Shown: piece after piece, positions 51,460-60,101 of the stretch
Numbering within the stretch: the stretch's first letter is position 1
How the letters are laid out: the number at the start of each line of letters is the position of its first letter
DNA from: JAYFQF01 sp034927285
GTDB lineage: Bacteria > Bacillota > Peptococcia > DRI-13 > UBA5745
Assembly (NCBI GenBank): GCA_034927285.1
Contig: JAYFQF010000005.1
Location: 1-64,000, forward strand
Direction of reading: 5' to 3'
DNA: 64,000 nucleotides
Position numbers and translations under genes: made by a program
The notes under the pieces: model-generated
The model's database searches: none
Seen by the model: the letters and a program-made list of their open reading frames with translations, nothing else
Told to the model about the DNA's origin: nothing

Positions 51460-52389
51460 TTACGGGAAGATAAAGCTGACGCTTACCTTCTCATATCGAT
51501 GAGAGAGTTCTTCTTCTATATACGCAGCTTGCTGAAGCAATTCGGTTTTGTTAATGATCTCGGACAGGCTGTCCAGATGAACGGAAATGTTGAAGCTCAT
51601 GCCTACCTTATGAATAAGGCAATTTTTTAATTCCGTATTCTTTGGCAGATGCTTCCGAACAACTTGCGTAATCGGCGCCTTTATCTCCTCTTTCGTAACG
51701 ATTCCATTTGCCATCTCGACAAAGGCCTCCTGCAAGACCTTCACCGGTTCTTTTATCGAAAACGCCGCCAAGATGATGGTAATGAAGAAGTCCCCCGTAT
51801 ACAGCAGAAAGGAAAAAGAGCCGCTTCCGTTACTGTCTCCCGTACTGCCTCCACTGATAAAGGACATGATCAGGACGCCAAAGCCGATTCCTCCGGACAT
51901 AAGACCGTCAATTAACGTGGCTTTCGCTTCCGCGGCCAGCATTGTGCTTGTATTGTTCGTACGCTTATTTTGCTTCCAATAAAAAAGGGACAAGGCGGCG
52001 CACAGAACGACCATGACGATTTCGTAAGGAATAACCGGACCATAATGCATGATCTCGCCGATTCCATACAGGAAGTAATCCATCGCCTTGGCCGTGACGA
52101 TTACCGCAGCGTAAACGAGCAGGCCCAGGGTAAGAAGCGATTTCAGTATGGCGTAAAGGGGTTCCAGAAAAAAATATCCCCGGGGAAAAGACTTGCTCGT
52201 ATTTTTACTTTTTTTCGAGATAATAGCGGCCGCAATCCCGGAAAAGACGGTCAGCAAGGTAAAGTACGCGTCGAGGAAAAGCGCCTCTATTTTTGTGATA
52301 TGGTAAACCCAAATCCCCGCTCCGCCCATCAGCATGTTGGAGATGATTCCAACAATTAAAGCTCTATGTTCGTATTTTTTTTGGTTCAT
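51460..52389 (-). CDS. Cation diffusion facilitator (CDF) transporter
   Basis: A 309-residue membrane protein with about six helices and a C-terminal cytoplasmic domain. The metal-site region in helix 2 reads LFLDAYFTLLTVFSG, and the helix 5 counterpart is EAKATLIDGLMSGG, giving paired Asp residues as in zinc/iron/manganese exporters, although the first site differs from the usual HxxxD form. A Ser/Gly-rich loop (SGGSTGDSNGSGS) lies between helices 5 and 6. The C-terminal domain (about 220-309) is of the ferredoxin-like type. GGGTGA precedes the ATG. It is divergent from a TetR gene around a perfect inverted repeat and is probably repressed by it. Confidence 0.82.
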   Translation of the reverse strand: MNQKKYEHRALIVGIISNMLMGGAGIWVYHITKIEALFLDAYFTLLTVFSGIAAAIISKKSKNTSKSFPRGYFFLEPLYAILKSLLTLGLLVYAAVIVTAKAMDYFLYGIGEIMHYGPVIPYEIVMVVLCAALSLFYWKQNKRTNNTSTMLAAEAKATLIDGLMSGGIGFGVLIMSFISGGSTGDSNGSGSFSFLLYTGDFFITIILAAFSIKEPVKVLQEAFVEMANGIVTKEEIKAPITQVVRKHLPKNTELKNCLIHKVGMSFNISVHLDSLSEIINKTELLQQAAYIEEELSHRYEKVSVSFIFP

Positions 52390-52451
52390 GCGAAGTCACC
52401 CATCGCTGCCGGTCCTCCATATTTGTTTTGACAATTCTTCAATCCGATGGT

Positions 52452-52476
52452 ACACTTGTAATGTCAATACAAGTGT
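52452..52476. promoter_or_regulatory. Perfect inverted repeat, likely TetR operator
   Basis: ACACTTGTA (52452-52460) and TACAAGTGT (52468-52476) are perfect inverted copies around the seven-base spacer ATGTCAA. The spacer contains a minus-strand TTGACA, a -35-type sequence for the CDF gene, so protein bound here would block the promoter. It lies between the CDF and TetR genes. Confidence 0.75.
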
Positions 52477-52540
52477 ATTCTGCCGAAGACGCTTTGTCAA
52501 CACATCCCCAATCGGAGTGAACAAACCAGGAGGAATTGTA

Positions 52541-53110
52541 ATGGCGGAAATGAACTCAGAAATGAAAAAGCGGGAAATTCTTCGCTTATCGAATAAAGAA
52601 TCAAATAAACTAACAAGAGAATGCATCGAGGCCGCGTTGATTTTGTTAATGGCCGAAAAGGACTACTCGAAAATAACGATCTCTGAAATTGTAAAGCGGG
52701 CCGGTGTTTCAAGAACAGCATATTACCGCAATTATGAATCCAAGGACGACATATTAAATACTTTACTCCGTTTTCTGATCGCCGATATTATTAAAGCGAT
52801 GACCCAATTCTCCTATGTCACGGAACAGAAAATGTACTGGAAAACCTTATTTGTTACGATAAAAGCTCACGCCGGATCTTTCTGCGTTCTGTTAAAAGCA
52901 GGTTTTGGGCAGATCATCCTGGAAGAGATCACAAGGCAAATGACGGCCGGGATCAAGGAAGAAAATACGAAAGACCGATACGACATGATTTTTTGGAGCG
53001 GTGCTGTTTGTAACGTACTGACAAATTGGATTCAGGACGGGATGAAGCAGACGGAAGAGGAAATGGTAGAAATCTGTTTATATGTCACCGGTTATTTTGA
53101 TCATGCCTGA
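52541..53110 (+). CDS. TetR-family transcriptional regulator
   Basis: A 189-residue regulator with an N-terminal helix-turn-helix (about 30-65, ITISEIVKRAGVSRTAYYRNYESKDDIL, the classic TetR form, here read in parts) and an all-helical ligand-binding domain with a TetR_C-type end. AGGAGGA precedes the ATG at 52541; the longer frame upstream runs through the divergent promoter and is not used. It probably binds the inverted repeat in front of it and controls itself and the CDF transporter. Confidence 0.9.
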   Translation: MAEMNSEMKKREILRLSNKESNKLTRECIEAALILLMAEKDYSKITISEIVKRAGVSRTAYYRNYESKDDILNTLLRFLIADIIKAMTQFSYVTEQKMYWKTLFVTIKAHAGSFCVLLKAGFGQIILEEITRQMTAGIKEENTKDRYDMIFWSGAVCNVLTNWIQDGMKQTEEEMVEICLYVTGYFDHA

Positions 53111-53328
53111 TCAATAATCAGAAAGTCCGAACCCCCGATAACCTTCGACATCTGAGAAATCGCGGCGAAATGCCGGCTTTTGGCGTGGGCCGCTTTTCCA
53201 ATAAATAAAAAGGACCATCAGGAATGATACGGTCTTCATCTTGATTATTGCCTGGGGAAAACCCTCGCTTGCGATTTCCGGCCTTTACGGTATACAGGAA
53301 ACAGAGCGCTTTTTTCGGAGGCAGCACC

Positions 53329-53661
53329 ATGAAGGATTTCCGTTACTGCAAAATTGAAATCTTTATCCCGGAGACTCACCTTTCCAAGTTGCGGGAGGCC
53401 CTGCAAAGCGTTGACGCGGGACGCATCGGAAACTACGACAGCTGCCTGTCGTACAGCCAGGTCACGGGCTGCTGGCGGCCGCTGGCCGGGAGCAAACCCT
53501 TCATTGGAGCTGAAAATACCGTCAGCTCGGAACCGGAGCTGAAAGTGGAAGTTACCTGCCTGCGTGAAAAGGCAGAGATCACCGTCGACGCTGTCAGGCA
53601 GGTGCATCCCTATGAAACGCCGGTCATCAACGTGATTCCGCTGTACCGGACAAGCTTCTGA
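53329..53661 (+). CDS. NIF3/YqfO PII-like insert protein (COG3323-like)
   Basis: A 110-residue stand-alone version of the PII/CutA-like domain that is inserted in YqfO-type NIF3 proteins. Key features are KIEIFIPETHLSKLREAL, GNYDSCLSYSQVTGCWRPL, and the final HPYETPVINVIPL block, which is highly conserved. Members are thought to form trimers and may bind a small ligand or metal. GGAGG precedes the ATG at 53329. It converges with the YdcF-like gene after seven bases. Confidence 0.85.
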   Translation: MKDFRYCKIEIFIPETHLSKLREALQSVDAGRIGNYDSCLSYSQVTGCWRPLAGSKPFIGAENTVSSEPELKVEVTCLREKAEITVDAVRQVHPYETPVINVIPLYRTSF

Positions 53662-53668
53662 GGCTCAT

Positions 53669-54454
53669 TCATCCGGTCCGGCCGAAAACCCAGGTGCTGA
53701 TCACGGCGCAGAATTCCCGGAGGCAGTAGTTGGGCAGCAAGCCGGGCAGGGAAGGAGCAGGCAGTCCCGATACGTCGCTGTAACCCAGGCCGCGGGCCAG
53801 CGCCTGGGCCCGGTACAGGTGGAAGTCCGAGGAGACAATCACCACCTGGGAGCCCGGTGGGATCAACGCCTGGGAAAAGCGCAGATTTTCTTCCGTACTG
53901 GTGGACTGCTCCTCCAAAAGGATCCGCTCCGGTCCGATTCCCCAGGCCTGAAGCCCCTGGGCCATGGCCCGGGCCTCGGAGATGTCCTCGTCCTGGCCCT
54001 GCCCGCCGCTGACTACGGCCAGGGTTTTCTGATCTTCCTGCAGATACAGGGCGGCGCTGTCGATCCGTTGCTGCAGAGTTTTGGAAGGGATCTGTCCATT
54101 GACCTTGGCGCCCAAAACGATAAGGTAATCCGCCCCCGGAGCCGCCTGGCCCAGGGCGGCGGCGATAATCAGACCCTCCACCCAGATAAAAGCCGCCAGA
54201 CCGATCACAGCCGCAGCCGCCAACAGGTATTTCCCCCTTCGGGGCAAAGCGGCCAGGGCGGGCCAGGCAGCGCTCAAGCCGAAAAAGGCCAGGCCCAAAA
54301 TCAGCCAAATATAAATAAACGTATTGCCGGAGGCAAGATAAAGAGAAAGCCCCAGAAAATACAGCAAACATGCGACCCCAACCAACCCAAGGCCCCGCCG
54401 GACCAGGACGGTGCCCGAAGAGGCTACGGAGCGTTTTTTCTTTTCTTCGTTCAT
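53669..54454 (-). CDS. YdcF/SanA-family membrane protein (DUF218)
   Basis: A 261-residue protein with three to four N-terminal helices (about 20-110) and an external DUF218 domain. That domain opens with YLIVLGAKVNGQIPS, has VVSGGQGQDEDISEA, ILLEEQSTSTEENL and VVIVSSDFHLYRAQALA, the typical blocks. Relatives (SanA, ElyC, YdcF) act in cell envelope metabolism; no reaction is established. The ATG at 54454 is chosen over the frame start 63 codons earlier, which would run into the next gene's promoter and has no membrane signal. Confidence 0.85.
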   Translation of the reverse strand: MNEEKKKRSVASSGTVLVRRGLGLVGVACLLYFLGLSLYLASGNTFIYIWLILGLAFFGLSAAWPALAALPRRGKYLLAAAAVIGLAAFIWVEGLIIAAALGQAAPGADYLIVLGAKVNGQIPSKTLQQRIDSAALYLQEDQKTLAVVSGGQGQDEDISEARAMAQGLQAWGIGPERILLEEQSTSTEENLRFSQALIPPGSQVVIVSSDFHLYRAQALARGLGYSDVSGLPAPSLPGLLPNYCLREFCAVISTWVFGRTG

Positions 54455-54633
54455 TCTTTTCCGACCTTTCCCCCTTATCCGGGGTCCATTCTCAAATTCT
54501 TCCGTTCTGTTTCTTATTCTCCCCGGCTGTTTTTCGTGTCCTTCCGGCCTGTTGGTTTTCACCGGCCGGCGGCAGGTTTTACCGTCCGGGTTTGTTCCGG
54601 CAAAAAAACGCTGCCGGAGAAAGGAGCTTCCCT

Positions 54634-55287
54634 TTGCGTACAAAAATGCCGAAAATGCCGGCTGAGCTTTTTGCCGCCGGCGATCCGGAACTCCTGCTGG
54701 CCGAAGCCCGGCAGGATGAGCGGGACATCGAGTTCTGTCAGATCAAAGACGCCGTCCTGACCGGTGCGGATTTAACCGGTCTAAATTTTCACAGCGTGTT
54801 GTTGGAAAACTGCCGGTTCCCGAACTGCCGGGCAGAGCGCTCCGCCTTTGTGGACGTGATCTTTCGCCGCTGCGACCTGTCCAACGCCAATTTCAGCCAG
54901 AGCTACTTCAACCGCTGTGAATTCCATTCCTGCAAGGCCCTGGGAACAAATTTTTACCATAGCGGGCTCAAGCAAATGACGGTACAGGAGTCCAACTGCC
55001 AATATGCAAATTTTGACGAAAGCAAGCTGGAATACATCGAGATCCAGGGAAGTGATTTTTCCGGCGCTATCCTGGGAAATTGCCGGCTAACGGAGTTTAC
55101 CGTACAGCAAACCCGGCTGGAGGGCGCCGTATTTGTTAAAACCTCATTGAAGGACGTGGACCTGAGCGACGATCAGATCGAAGGGATTACGGTATCCGAC
55201 AACTGCTGGGAGCTGCGGGGCGTTACGGTTTCTCCCTGGCAGGCTATCGACCTGGCCCGGCTCTTTGGGTTGACGGTTAAAAACTGA
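54634..55287 (+). CDS. Pentapeptide-repeat protein
   Basis: A 217-residue protein built largely of A(D/N)LxX-type five-residue repeats (for example GADLTGLNFHS, CDLSNANFSQSYF, SDFSGAIL, TSLKDVDLSDD), which should form a right-handed quadrilateral beta-helix. Size and architecture resemble Qnr/MfpA-type proteins that mimic DNA and protect gyrase, but repeats of this kind have many roles and a Qnr function cannot be claimed. The TTG start at 54634 has AAGGAG seven bases upstream. It diverges from the YdcF-like gene. Confidence 0.85.
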   Translation: MRTKMPKMPAELFAAGDPELLLAEARQDERDIEFCQIKDAVLTGADLTGLNFHSVLLENCRFPNCRAERSAFVDVIFRRCDLSNANFSQSYFNRCEFHSCKALGTNFYHSGLKQMTVQESNCQYANFDESKLEYIEIQGSDFSGAILGNCRLTEFTVQQTRLEGAVFVKTSLKDVDLSDDQIEGITVSDNCWELRGVTVSPWQAIDLARLFGLTVKN

Positions 55288-55470
55288 TCTTAGTCCGGCC
55301 CAAGTCTGGCGCCGCAGTATCGGCGCCAACGCCAGCCGGGCATGGTTATGACGGTATCCGATCCTGAATCGTCGGACACTCCGGCTTCAGCATCACCATT
55401 ACCATCACCATTACCATTATTATCACCATCATTATCGCCGCTCCCGGCTCCTCATGGCTGATGACCTATG

Positions 55471-55513
55471 TTTACCGGAAAATCCCTTTGTTTTTAAAGC
55501 GAATCCCGGTAAA
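55471..55513. repeat. Hairpin repeat element, copy 1
   Basis: TTTACCGG (55471-55478) and CCGGTAAA (55506-55513) form an inverted pair with a 27-base spacer. Confidence 0.7.
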
Positions 55514-55644
55514 TTTCTCCCAAAGCACTGATTTTGCCTTGACGGCAAGGGTAAGCCATAGCGTTAAGGCAAAATGGCGAGCCTTTTTCCTTTGATGGTG
55601 GAAAAAGTGAAGCAGCATCCTCCTCCCGGAGACTGTCGGGAACT

Positions 55645-55687
55645 TTTACCGGGATTTTCAGAAAAAACATGACGAAATCCCGGTAAA
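55645..55687. repeat. Hairpin repeat element, copy 2
   Basis: TTTACCGGGATTT (55645-55657) and AAATCCCGGTAAA (55675-55687) form a perfect 13-bp inverted pair with a 17-base spacer. The total length (43 bases) equals that of copy 1. Confidence 0.8.
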
Positions 55688-56086
55688 CATCGCCGGAGGC
55701 CGCCGTCCTTAGCTCCTCTGGGGTCGCTTTACGGCCAAAAGCAGCCCCAAGTCCCGGCTTTTTTACCGCCCAGGGGATGCTCCAAGCAGAAAAAACGGCT
55801 TTTTGCCCTTCAATGGACAGGATAAGCAACCCCTTGCCGGAGGCTTTTGCCTCCCCGTGGGGACTGCTCTACGAGAAAACGATTGATCTTGTACGGATCT
55901 TGATCTCAACGCATCCGGCTCTTGATTTCCTGCCAGCCGCGCGGCCCGCCACGGGCGGAGAATGATGATGAAATTCACGTTGCTCAGTTAATCATGAATC
56001 TTGAATCGGTTAACCCATTGGCCAACCAAATTGTTGAAGCTTATCATCTCATCTCCTTATAAAAGGCACTGCGCTATATCCTTATT

Positions 56087-56139
56087 AAAAAGGCTGCCGC
56101 TCTTTGGTTTTGTCAACCAATTTGCGACAGCCCTTTTTT
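56087..56139. terminator. Terminator overlapping the end of the DHHW gene
   Basis: GGCTGCCGC (56092-56100) pairs with GCGACAGCC (56124-56132), and an inner TTGGTT/AACCAA stem extends it. The minus strand ends in TTTTT and the plus strand in TTTTTT, so it can stop both. The stop codon of the DHHW gene lies at its edge. Confidence 0.8.
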
Positions 56140-57790
56140 ATTGGCTGCCATAGCGGGACAAATAGCTGCCTACCTGGCTGATAGTACGGTCGCTGGCAAA
56201 GGTTTCGGCATTATAGAGAAAAAGCACCTGGTTGATCCGGTTTTCCTTCATGTAGGCAACAGGATCCTTATGCCAGTAACGCAGGTCCACCACATGGATT
56301 TCCTCAAAATAAGGGGTTAAAAAAGGGATCAGGCAATGAGCATAGGAATCCTTGAAAACCAGCAGCCGCAGGCCCGGGTCTGGCGGCTCTTCCCGCAAAA
56401 CATCATTGCCGGCAAAACCCCCTTCCGCAGGTTTTTGGTCCTGCTGCCCGGCGGGGCCGGCAGCGTTCTCCCCGGTCTGAAAGGCCTGGGCCGGCGCTCC
56501 GGCCTCCTCTGCTTTTCCTGTCCGGATCACCGTCAGTGGTTTGTTTCCGTTCAGAAAATAAGCGTATTTATCCTTGCTCTCCAGATAAGCCGGACCATAT
56601 AGGGAGTCGCCGGTTTCCTCGCTGCTGCCGTCATAATAGGTTACCTTAACTTTCGGCTCGCCCGCATCCAGTGTGTAAATCTCGATACTGTCAGGGTCGA
56701 TGGCGGGCAAGCTGTTTTTTGACCAAAGGGTGCCGTAGAAGTCGCCGCTGACCCGCTCCTCAGTATAGGCGTCACGGGGATTGGGAGTAAGACCCAGCCA
56801 TTCCAGATAAGCGGCGTAGCCCTGATAAGCCGCTGCCGTAACCCAATGATGGTCGGTTCGATAATAGACCTGGCGGCCGGAAGCGTTCATCTCCCTGAGG
56901 GCCGGCGTCACGTCAATATAAGCCTCCCCCAGGTCCGCCTTGGCCTGGGCCAGCAACTCCGCCTGATCGGGCAAATAGGCGTAAGCAGGCAGTTTATCCC
57001 GCAGGACCTCAGCCGCCGTAGGCACTAAAAGCAGAGCGGTTTGAAAAGGCTGCAGGCCTTCCAGGGATTCCGCGGAAGTCTTTAAGGAAGCGGCGTCCTT
57101 TTCCGCCGCCTTCCTGCCGTCCGCCAAGGGCCCGACAACGTTTTCTATTTCGGCGGTGCCCTTTTCCTGATCGGCTTTTTCGCCCTGGCGGCTACCGGCT
57201 GCGGCGGTCAAGGTATCCCCCAGCCTCTTCATCGCCTGGACGGCCGCCAGGTTTTTTTCCACAATGGCCTGATCCACCGGTTCCAGGGCGCCGATCAGAT
57301 ATCCCTGGGCGGCGTTATAAACCTTATTGTTTTCCTTCTGGAAAGCAGCCTTCTGGCACAGAGCCTTAAGGCTGACCCAGCGGTCCCGGGCCGGAAACTG
57401 GTCCATAATAAATTCCTCGATATCGGCCATATACTCAGCGCTTTTTATGGCTTTCCACCGGGCCTGGGGCAACTGAGCCAAATAACGGTTTTCCTGGGCG
57501 GAAAACTCCCGGGGGGGCAGCAGGACAAAGGCGGCGGCCAGAATGAAGATAAAAGCGCAAAACACCAAGGCCATGGCCTTGCCGGCCACCGGGTCTTCCC
57601 TGGCGCTGACAGGGTCCGGATCCACAAGTGGCACATCCGGAGTCACGAACCCTGCTTGCAGATCCATAAGTCCTGCTTCCGGATCCACCAGTCCTGCCGG
57701 TTGACGGAATCCTGCCGCCTTCCCGGCCTGCCCAGCGTCCTTTTTCGTCTTGGGACCCGGGGAAACGCCTTTCCGCTTGTCTTTTTTCAT
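56138..57790 (-). CDS. DHHW-family protein, AlgJ/AlgX-like O-acyltransferase partner
   Basis: A 550-residue protein with a basic, proline-rich cytoplasmic N-terminus, one membrane helix (about 73-93) and an external domain. That domain has VYNAAQGYLIG, the signature RTDHHWVTAAAYQGY (the DHHW motif, likely the catalytic Asp-His pair) and a late FKDSYAHCLIPFL segment carrying the Ser, together an SGNH/AlgX-like catalytic set. Such proteins work with MBOAT acyltransferases to O-acetylate cell-surface polysaccharides. An Ala/Gly/Glu-rich stretch (about 425-460) is an insert. GAAAGGAGG precedes the ATG. It follows the MBOAT gene by 80 bases. Confidence 0.85.
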   Translation of the reverse strand: MKKDKRKGVSPGPKTKKDAGQAGKAAGFRQPAGLVDPEAGLMDLQAGFVTPDVPLVDPDPVSAREDPVAGKAMALVFCAFIFILAAAFVLLPPREFSAQENRYLAQLPQARWKAIKSAEYMADIEEFIMDQFPARDRWVSLKALCQKAAFQKENNKVYNAAQGYLIGALEPVDQAIVEKNLAAVQAMKRLGDTLTAAAGSRQGEKADQEKGTAEIENVVGPLADGRKAAEKDAASLKTSAESLEGLQPFQTALLLVPTAAEVLRDKLPAYAYLPDQAELLAQAKADLGEAYIDVTPALREMNASGRQVYYRTDHHWVTAAAYQGYAAYLEWLGLTPNPRDAYTEERVSGDFYGTLWSKNSLPAIDPDSIEIYTLDAGEPKVKVTYYDGSSEETGDSLYGPAYLESKDKYAYFLNGNKPLTVIRTGKAEEAGAPAQAFQTGENAAGPAGQQDQKPAEGGFAGNDVLREEPPDPGLRLLVFKDSYAHCLIPFLTPYFEEIHVVDLRYWHKDPVAYMKENRINQVLFLYNAETFASDRTISQVGSYLSRYGSQ

Positions 57791-57870
57791 CTGCCGCCTC
57801 CTTTCTCACCTCCCGGGCAATGGCCGGGCCAGGGAATTTTTTCTCAGCTTTTCTTCAGTAAAGCTTTCCT

Positions 57871-59355
57871 TTAAAACCGGAAATATAAAAAGGGATTGTA
57901 ACTGGAGTCTACCAGATAGGCGGTGGACAAAAGCAGCGCCGCCAGCACCAGGACCGGTTTCAGCCAAAGGGTCAGCCGGGGGCGGCCTTCGGTCAGCCGG
58001 TTAAACAGCCGGGCCGGCCAGGGTGTGGCCGCCGCCAGGGCCAAGATCAGCATGACGCCGAAGGAACTCAGCAAATAGAGGATCCTGTCGTTGATCACTC
58101 CGCCGCCGATCCCCTGGCCGGCTAAAGCCAGCAGATAGCCGGTCAGTCCGGCCATATCCTCAAAAACAAAAATTGCCCAGCCTACCATGACTACTGAGAC
58201 AGTATAAAACCAGCCCACAGCCCGGGGGGCCTTTTCCAGCAGCCGGCGCAAGCCGCTTTTTTCCAGAGCAAGAAACACAAAATAATACAAACCCCAGAAC
58301 AGGAAATTCCAATTGGCTCCGTGCCAGATGCCGGTGGCCATCCAGACTACCAGCAGATTGAAGGTGGTCCGGGCCAGTCCGCAGCGGCTGCCTCCCAAAG
58401 GAATATACAGATACTCCTTAAACCAGGTGCTTAAGCTGATATGCCAGCGACGCCAAAAGTCCGAGACGCTGCGGCTGATATAGGGATAGTCGAAGTTACG
58501 TTCAAACTCAAAACCCAGCATCCGCCCCAGGCCCACAGCCATGTCGGAGTAACCGGAAAAGTCGAAATACAACTGCAGGCCGAAGGCTACAATGCCGGCC
58601 CAGGCCGCCGTCAACGACATTTCCGCCGGCGTAAACGCCTTGATGCTGTCCCAGAACAATCCAATATTGTTGGCCAGAAGTACTTTTTTGGCCAGCCCCA
58701 CGGCGAAGATGCCTACGCCGCTGCCGAAAGCCGCCAGAGATTCCCGCCGTTCATTGAGCTGCCGGGCCACGGTGTTATACCGGACGATGGGCCCGGCAAT
58801 CAACTGGGGGAACATGGCCACATAAGTGCCGAAACTGATCAGGCTGTGCTGGACGGGGGCTTTTCCCCGGTAGACGTCGATGGTATAAGACATGGTCTGA
58901 AAGGTATAAAAGGAAATGCCCAGGGGCAGCGGCAGATCCGGCAGGCTTAAGCGCAGCCCCAAAAGACTGTTGATATTATCGGCAATAAAACCGCCATATT
59001 TGAAAAAGCCCAGAATGCCGATATTGACCGCCACCGCCAGAGCCAGGATCAGCTTAGCCCGGAAGGCAGCAGCTTGCCCGCGGGGAGCAACTCCTCCACC
59101 GGAGGCGTGGCCGCCGTCAGCCTGTCCGCCGCCGGCTTCTCCCGGCGGACCCCAACGCTCCAGCATCAGCCCCGTGGCATAGCCGAAGACAATCGTAAAC
59201 AGCATCAAAAAAATATAGATGGGCTCTCCCCAGGCATAGAAAATAAGGCTGGCAAAAAACAGCATCCTGTTTCGCCAGGCCTTAGGCAGAAGATAATACG
59301 CCAGCAGCACCGCCGGCAAATAGCAAAAAAGGAAAAGTAAGCTGGAAAAAACCAT
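57871..59355 (-). CDS. MBOAT O-acyltransferase, AlgI/DltB-like
   Basis: A 494-residue integral membrane acyltransferase with ten or more helices. The N-terminal block FSSLLFLFCYLPAVLLAYY and the catalytic His in MATGIWHGANWNF are hallmarks; FWRRWHISLSTWFKEYLYIPLGG is the conserved cytoplasmic re-entrant region, read in parts. It should carry acetyl groups across the membrane to its DHHW partner. A glycine-rich cytoplasmic loop (about residues 75-95) is longer than usual. It lies between a DUF4358 lipoprotein gene and the DHHW gene on the same strand. Confidence 0.92.
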   Translation of the reverse strand: MVFSSLLFLFCYLPAVLLAYYLLPKAWRNRMLFFASLIFYAWGEPIYIFLMLFTIVFGYATGLMLERWGPPGEAGGGQADGGHASGGGVAPRGQAAAFRAKLILALAVAVNIGILGFFKYGGFIADNINSLLGLRLSLPDLPLPLGISFYTFQTMSYTIDVYRGKAPVQHSLISFGTYVAMFPQLIAGPIVRYNTVARQLNERRESLAAFGSGVGIFAVGLAKKVLLANNIGLFWDSIKAFTPAEMSLTAAWAGIVAFGLQLYFDFSGYSDMAVGLGRMLGFEFERNFDYPYISRSVSDFWRRWHISLSTWFKEYLYIPLGGSRCGLARTTFNLLVVWMATGIWHGANWNFLFWGLYYFVFLALEKSGLRRLLEKAPRAVGWFYTVSVVMVGWAIFVFEDMAGLTGYLLALAGQGIGGGVINDRILYLLSSFGVMLILALAAATPWPARLFNRLTEGRPRLTLWLKPVLVLAALLLSTAYLVDSSYNPFLYFRF

Positions 59356-59452
59356 GGCTGGATTTTCCTCCCTGAGGAGTTTATCCCTTGCGGGCGGCGG
59401 CAGGCCCTCTGCCGCTCTTTCTTTATATCATAATGATCCGCAAGTTTAAAGC

Positions 59453-59953
59453 TTATTTAAAATAGCTTTCGAAATCTTCGGCGATGCCGTCGGCGTCTTT
59501 GGCTACGACATACAAAAGATAACGGCCTTTTTCAATCAGCTTGTAATTTTTTACAATCTCATACTGATCCGGCAGGTATTGGCTCCAGGTCTGCACATTG
59601 GTTTCCTGGCGGGCTTCCAGGCCGGCCTTCAGATCCGCCACGTCTTCCGGGGTTTTTGCTTTTACAATCACCAGATCGGCGGCTTTAACATTCATCATGG
59701 CCATATAGCCCACGGCCTCCTCATACTTTTCGCTGTCCAGGCCGAAAAAATCCTTCAGCCCGGTTTCGTCCAGCTGCATGGTGGCCACGTCAACTTTTTC
59801 CAATAAGGCGGCGCCCATCTCGCCGGCTGAGGCGGAAGCCACAGGTTCCTCATCGGCGCCGGCTGCGCCGGAATTTCCGCCGCAGCCGGCGGCAAGTCCC
59901 AGGGTAAGGATCAGAACCGCCGTCAGGGCAGTCAATAAAATTCTTTTTTTCAT
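59453..59953 (-). CDS. DUF4358 lipoprotein
   Basis: A 166-residue lipoprotein with signal peptide and lipobox (GLAAGC), then a DUF4358 domain (FFGLDSEKYEEAVGYMAMMNVKAADLVIVKAK in parts, ending YLLYVVAKDADGIAEDFESYF). Function is unknown; in Clostridia this family often neighbours MBOAT/DHHW genes, as here, so a role in the polymer acylation system is plausible. The ATG at 59953 is preferred over one eight codons earlier because AAAAGGAG lies between them. Confidence 0.82.
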   Translation of the reverse strand: MKKRILLTALTAVLILTLGLAAGCGGNSGAAGADEEPVASASAGEMGAALLEKVDVATMQLDETGLKDFFGLDSEKYEEAVGYMAMMNVKAADLVIVKAKTPEDVADLKAGLEARQETNVQTWSQYLPDQYEIVKNYKLIEKGRYLLYVVAKDADGIAEDFESYFK

Positions 59954-60101
59954 CTCTTTTTCGGTCTCCTTTTTCATTGCCGGATTATGCCCTCATCCTT
60001 GGGGCCTATCTTTTAGACGCAGGCCGGGGAGTTTTGTTCCCCCGCTCCGCAAATATTTCTCTCCGCTTACCAAAGGCTCCCGGCTGAAATAAGAGAGCAG
60101 A

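Larger units (their letters stand above)
55288..56086. other. 800-base non-coding region with hairpins and a CAT-rich tract
   Basis: I find no credible gene. The region has a CAT/ATC-rich low-complexity tract (55391-55437) and a four-copy motif TTTACCGGGATTT arranged as two hairpins. Short minus-strand frames here have no ribosome site and their apparent peptide repeats (GEIYRD, GDVYRD) come from the DNA motif. Confidence 0.6.

Noticed and set aside
55389..55440. CRISPR-like array
   Set aside because: The units are 3-12 bases and have no unique spacers; it is simple low-complexity sequence.
55494..55978. Minus-strand frames with repeated GEIYRD/GDVYRD peptides
   Set aside because: The peptide repeats are translations of the repeated TTTACCGGGAT DNA motif and the frames have no ribosome sites.
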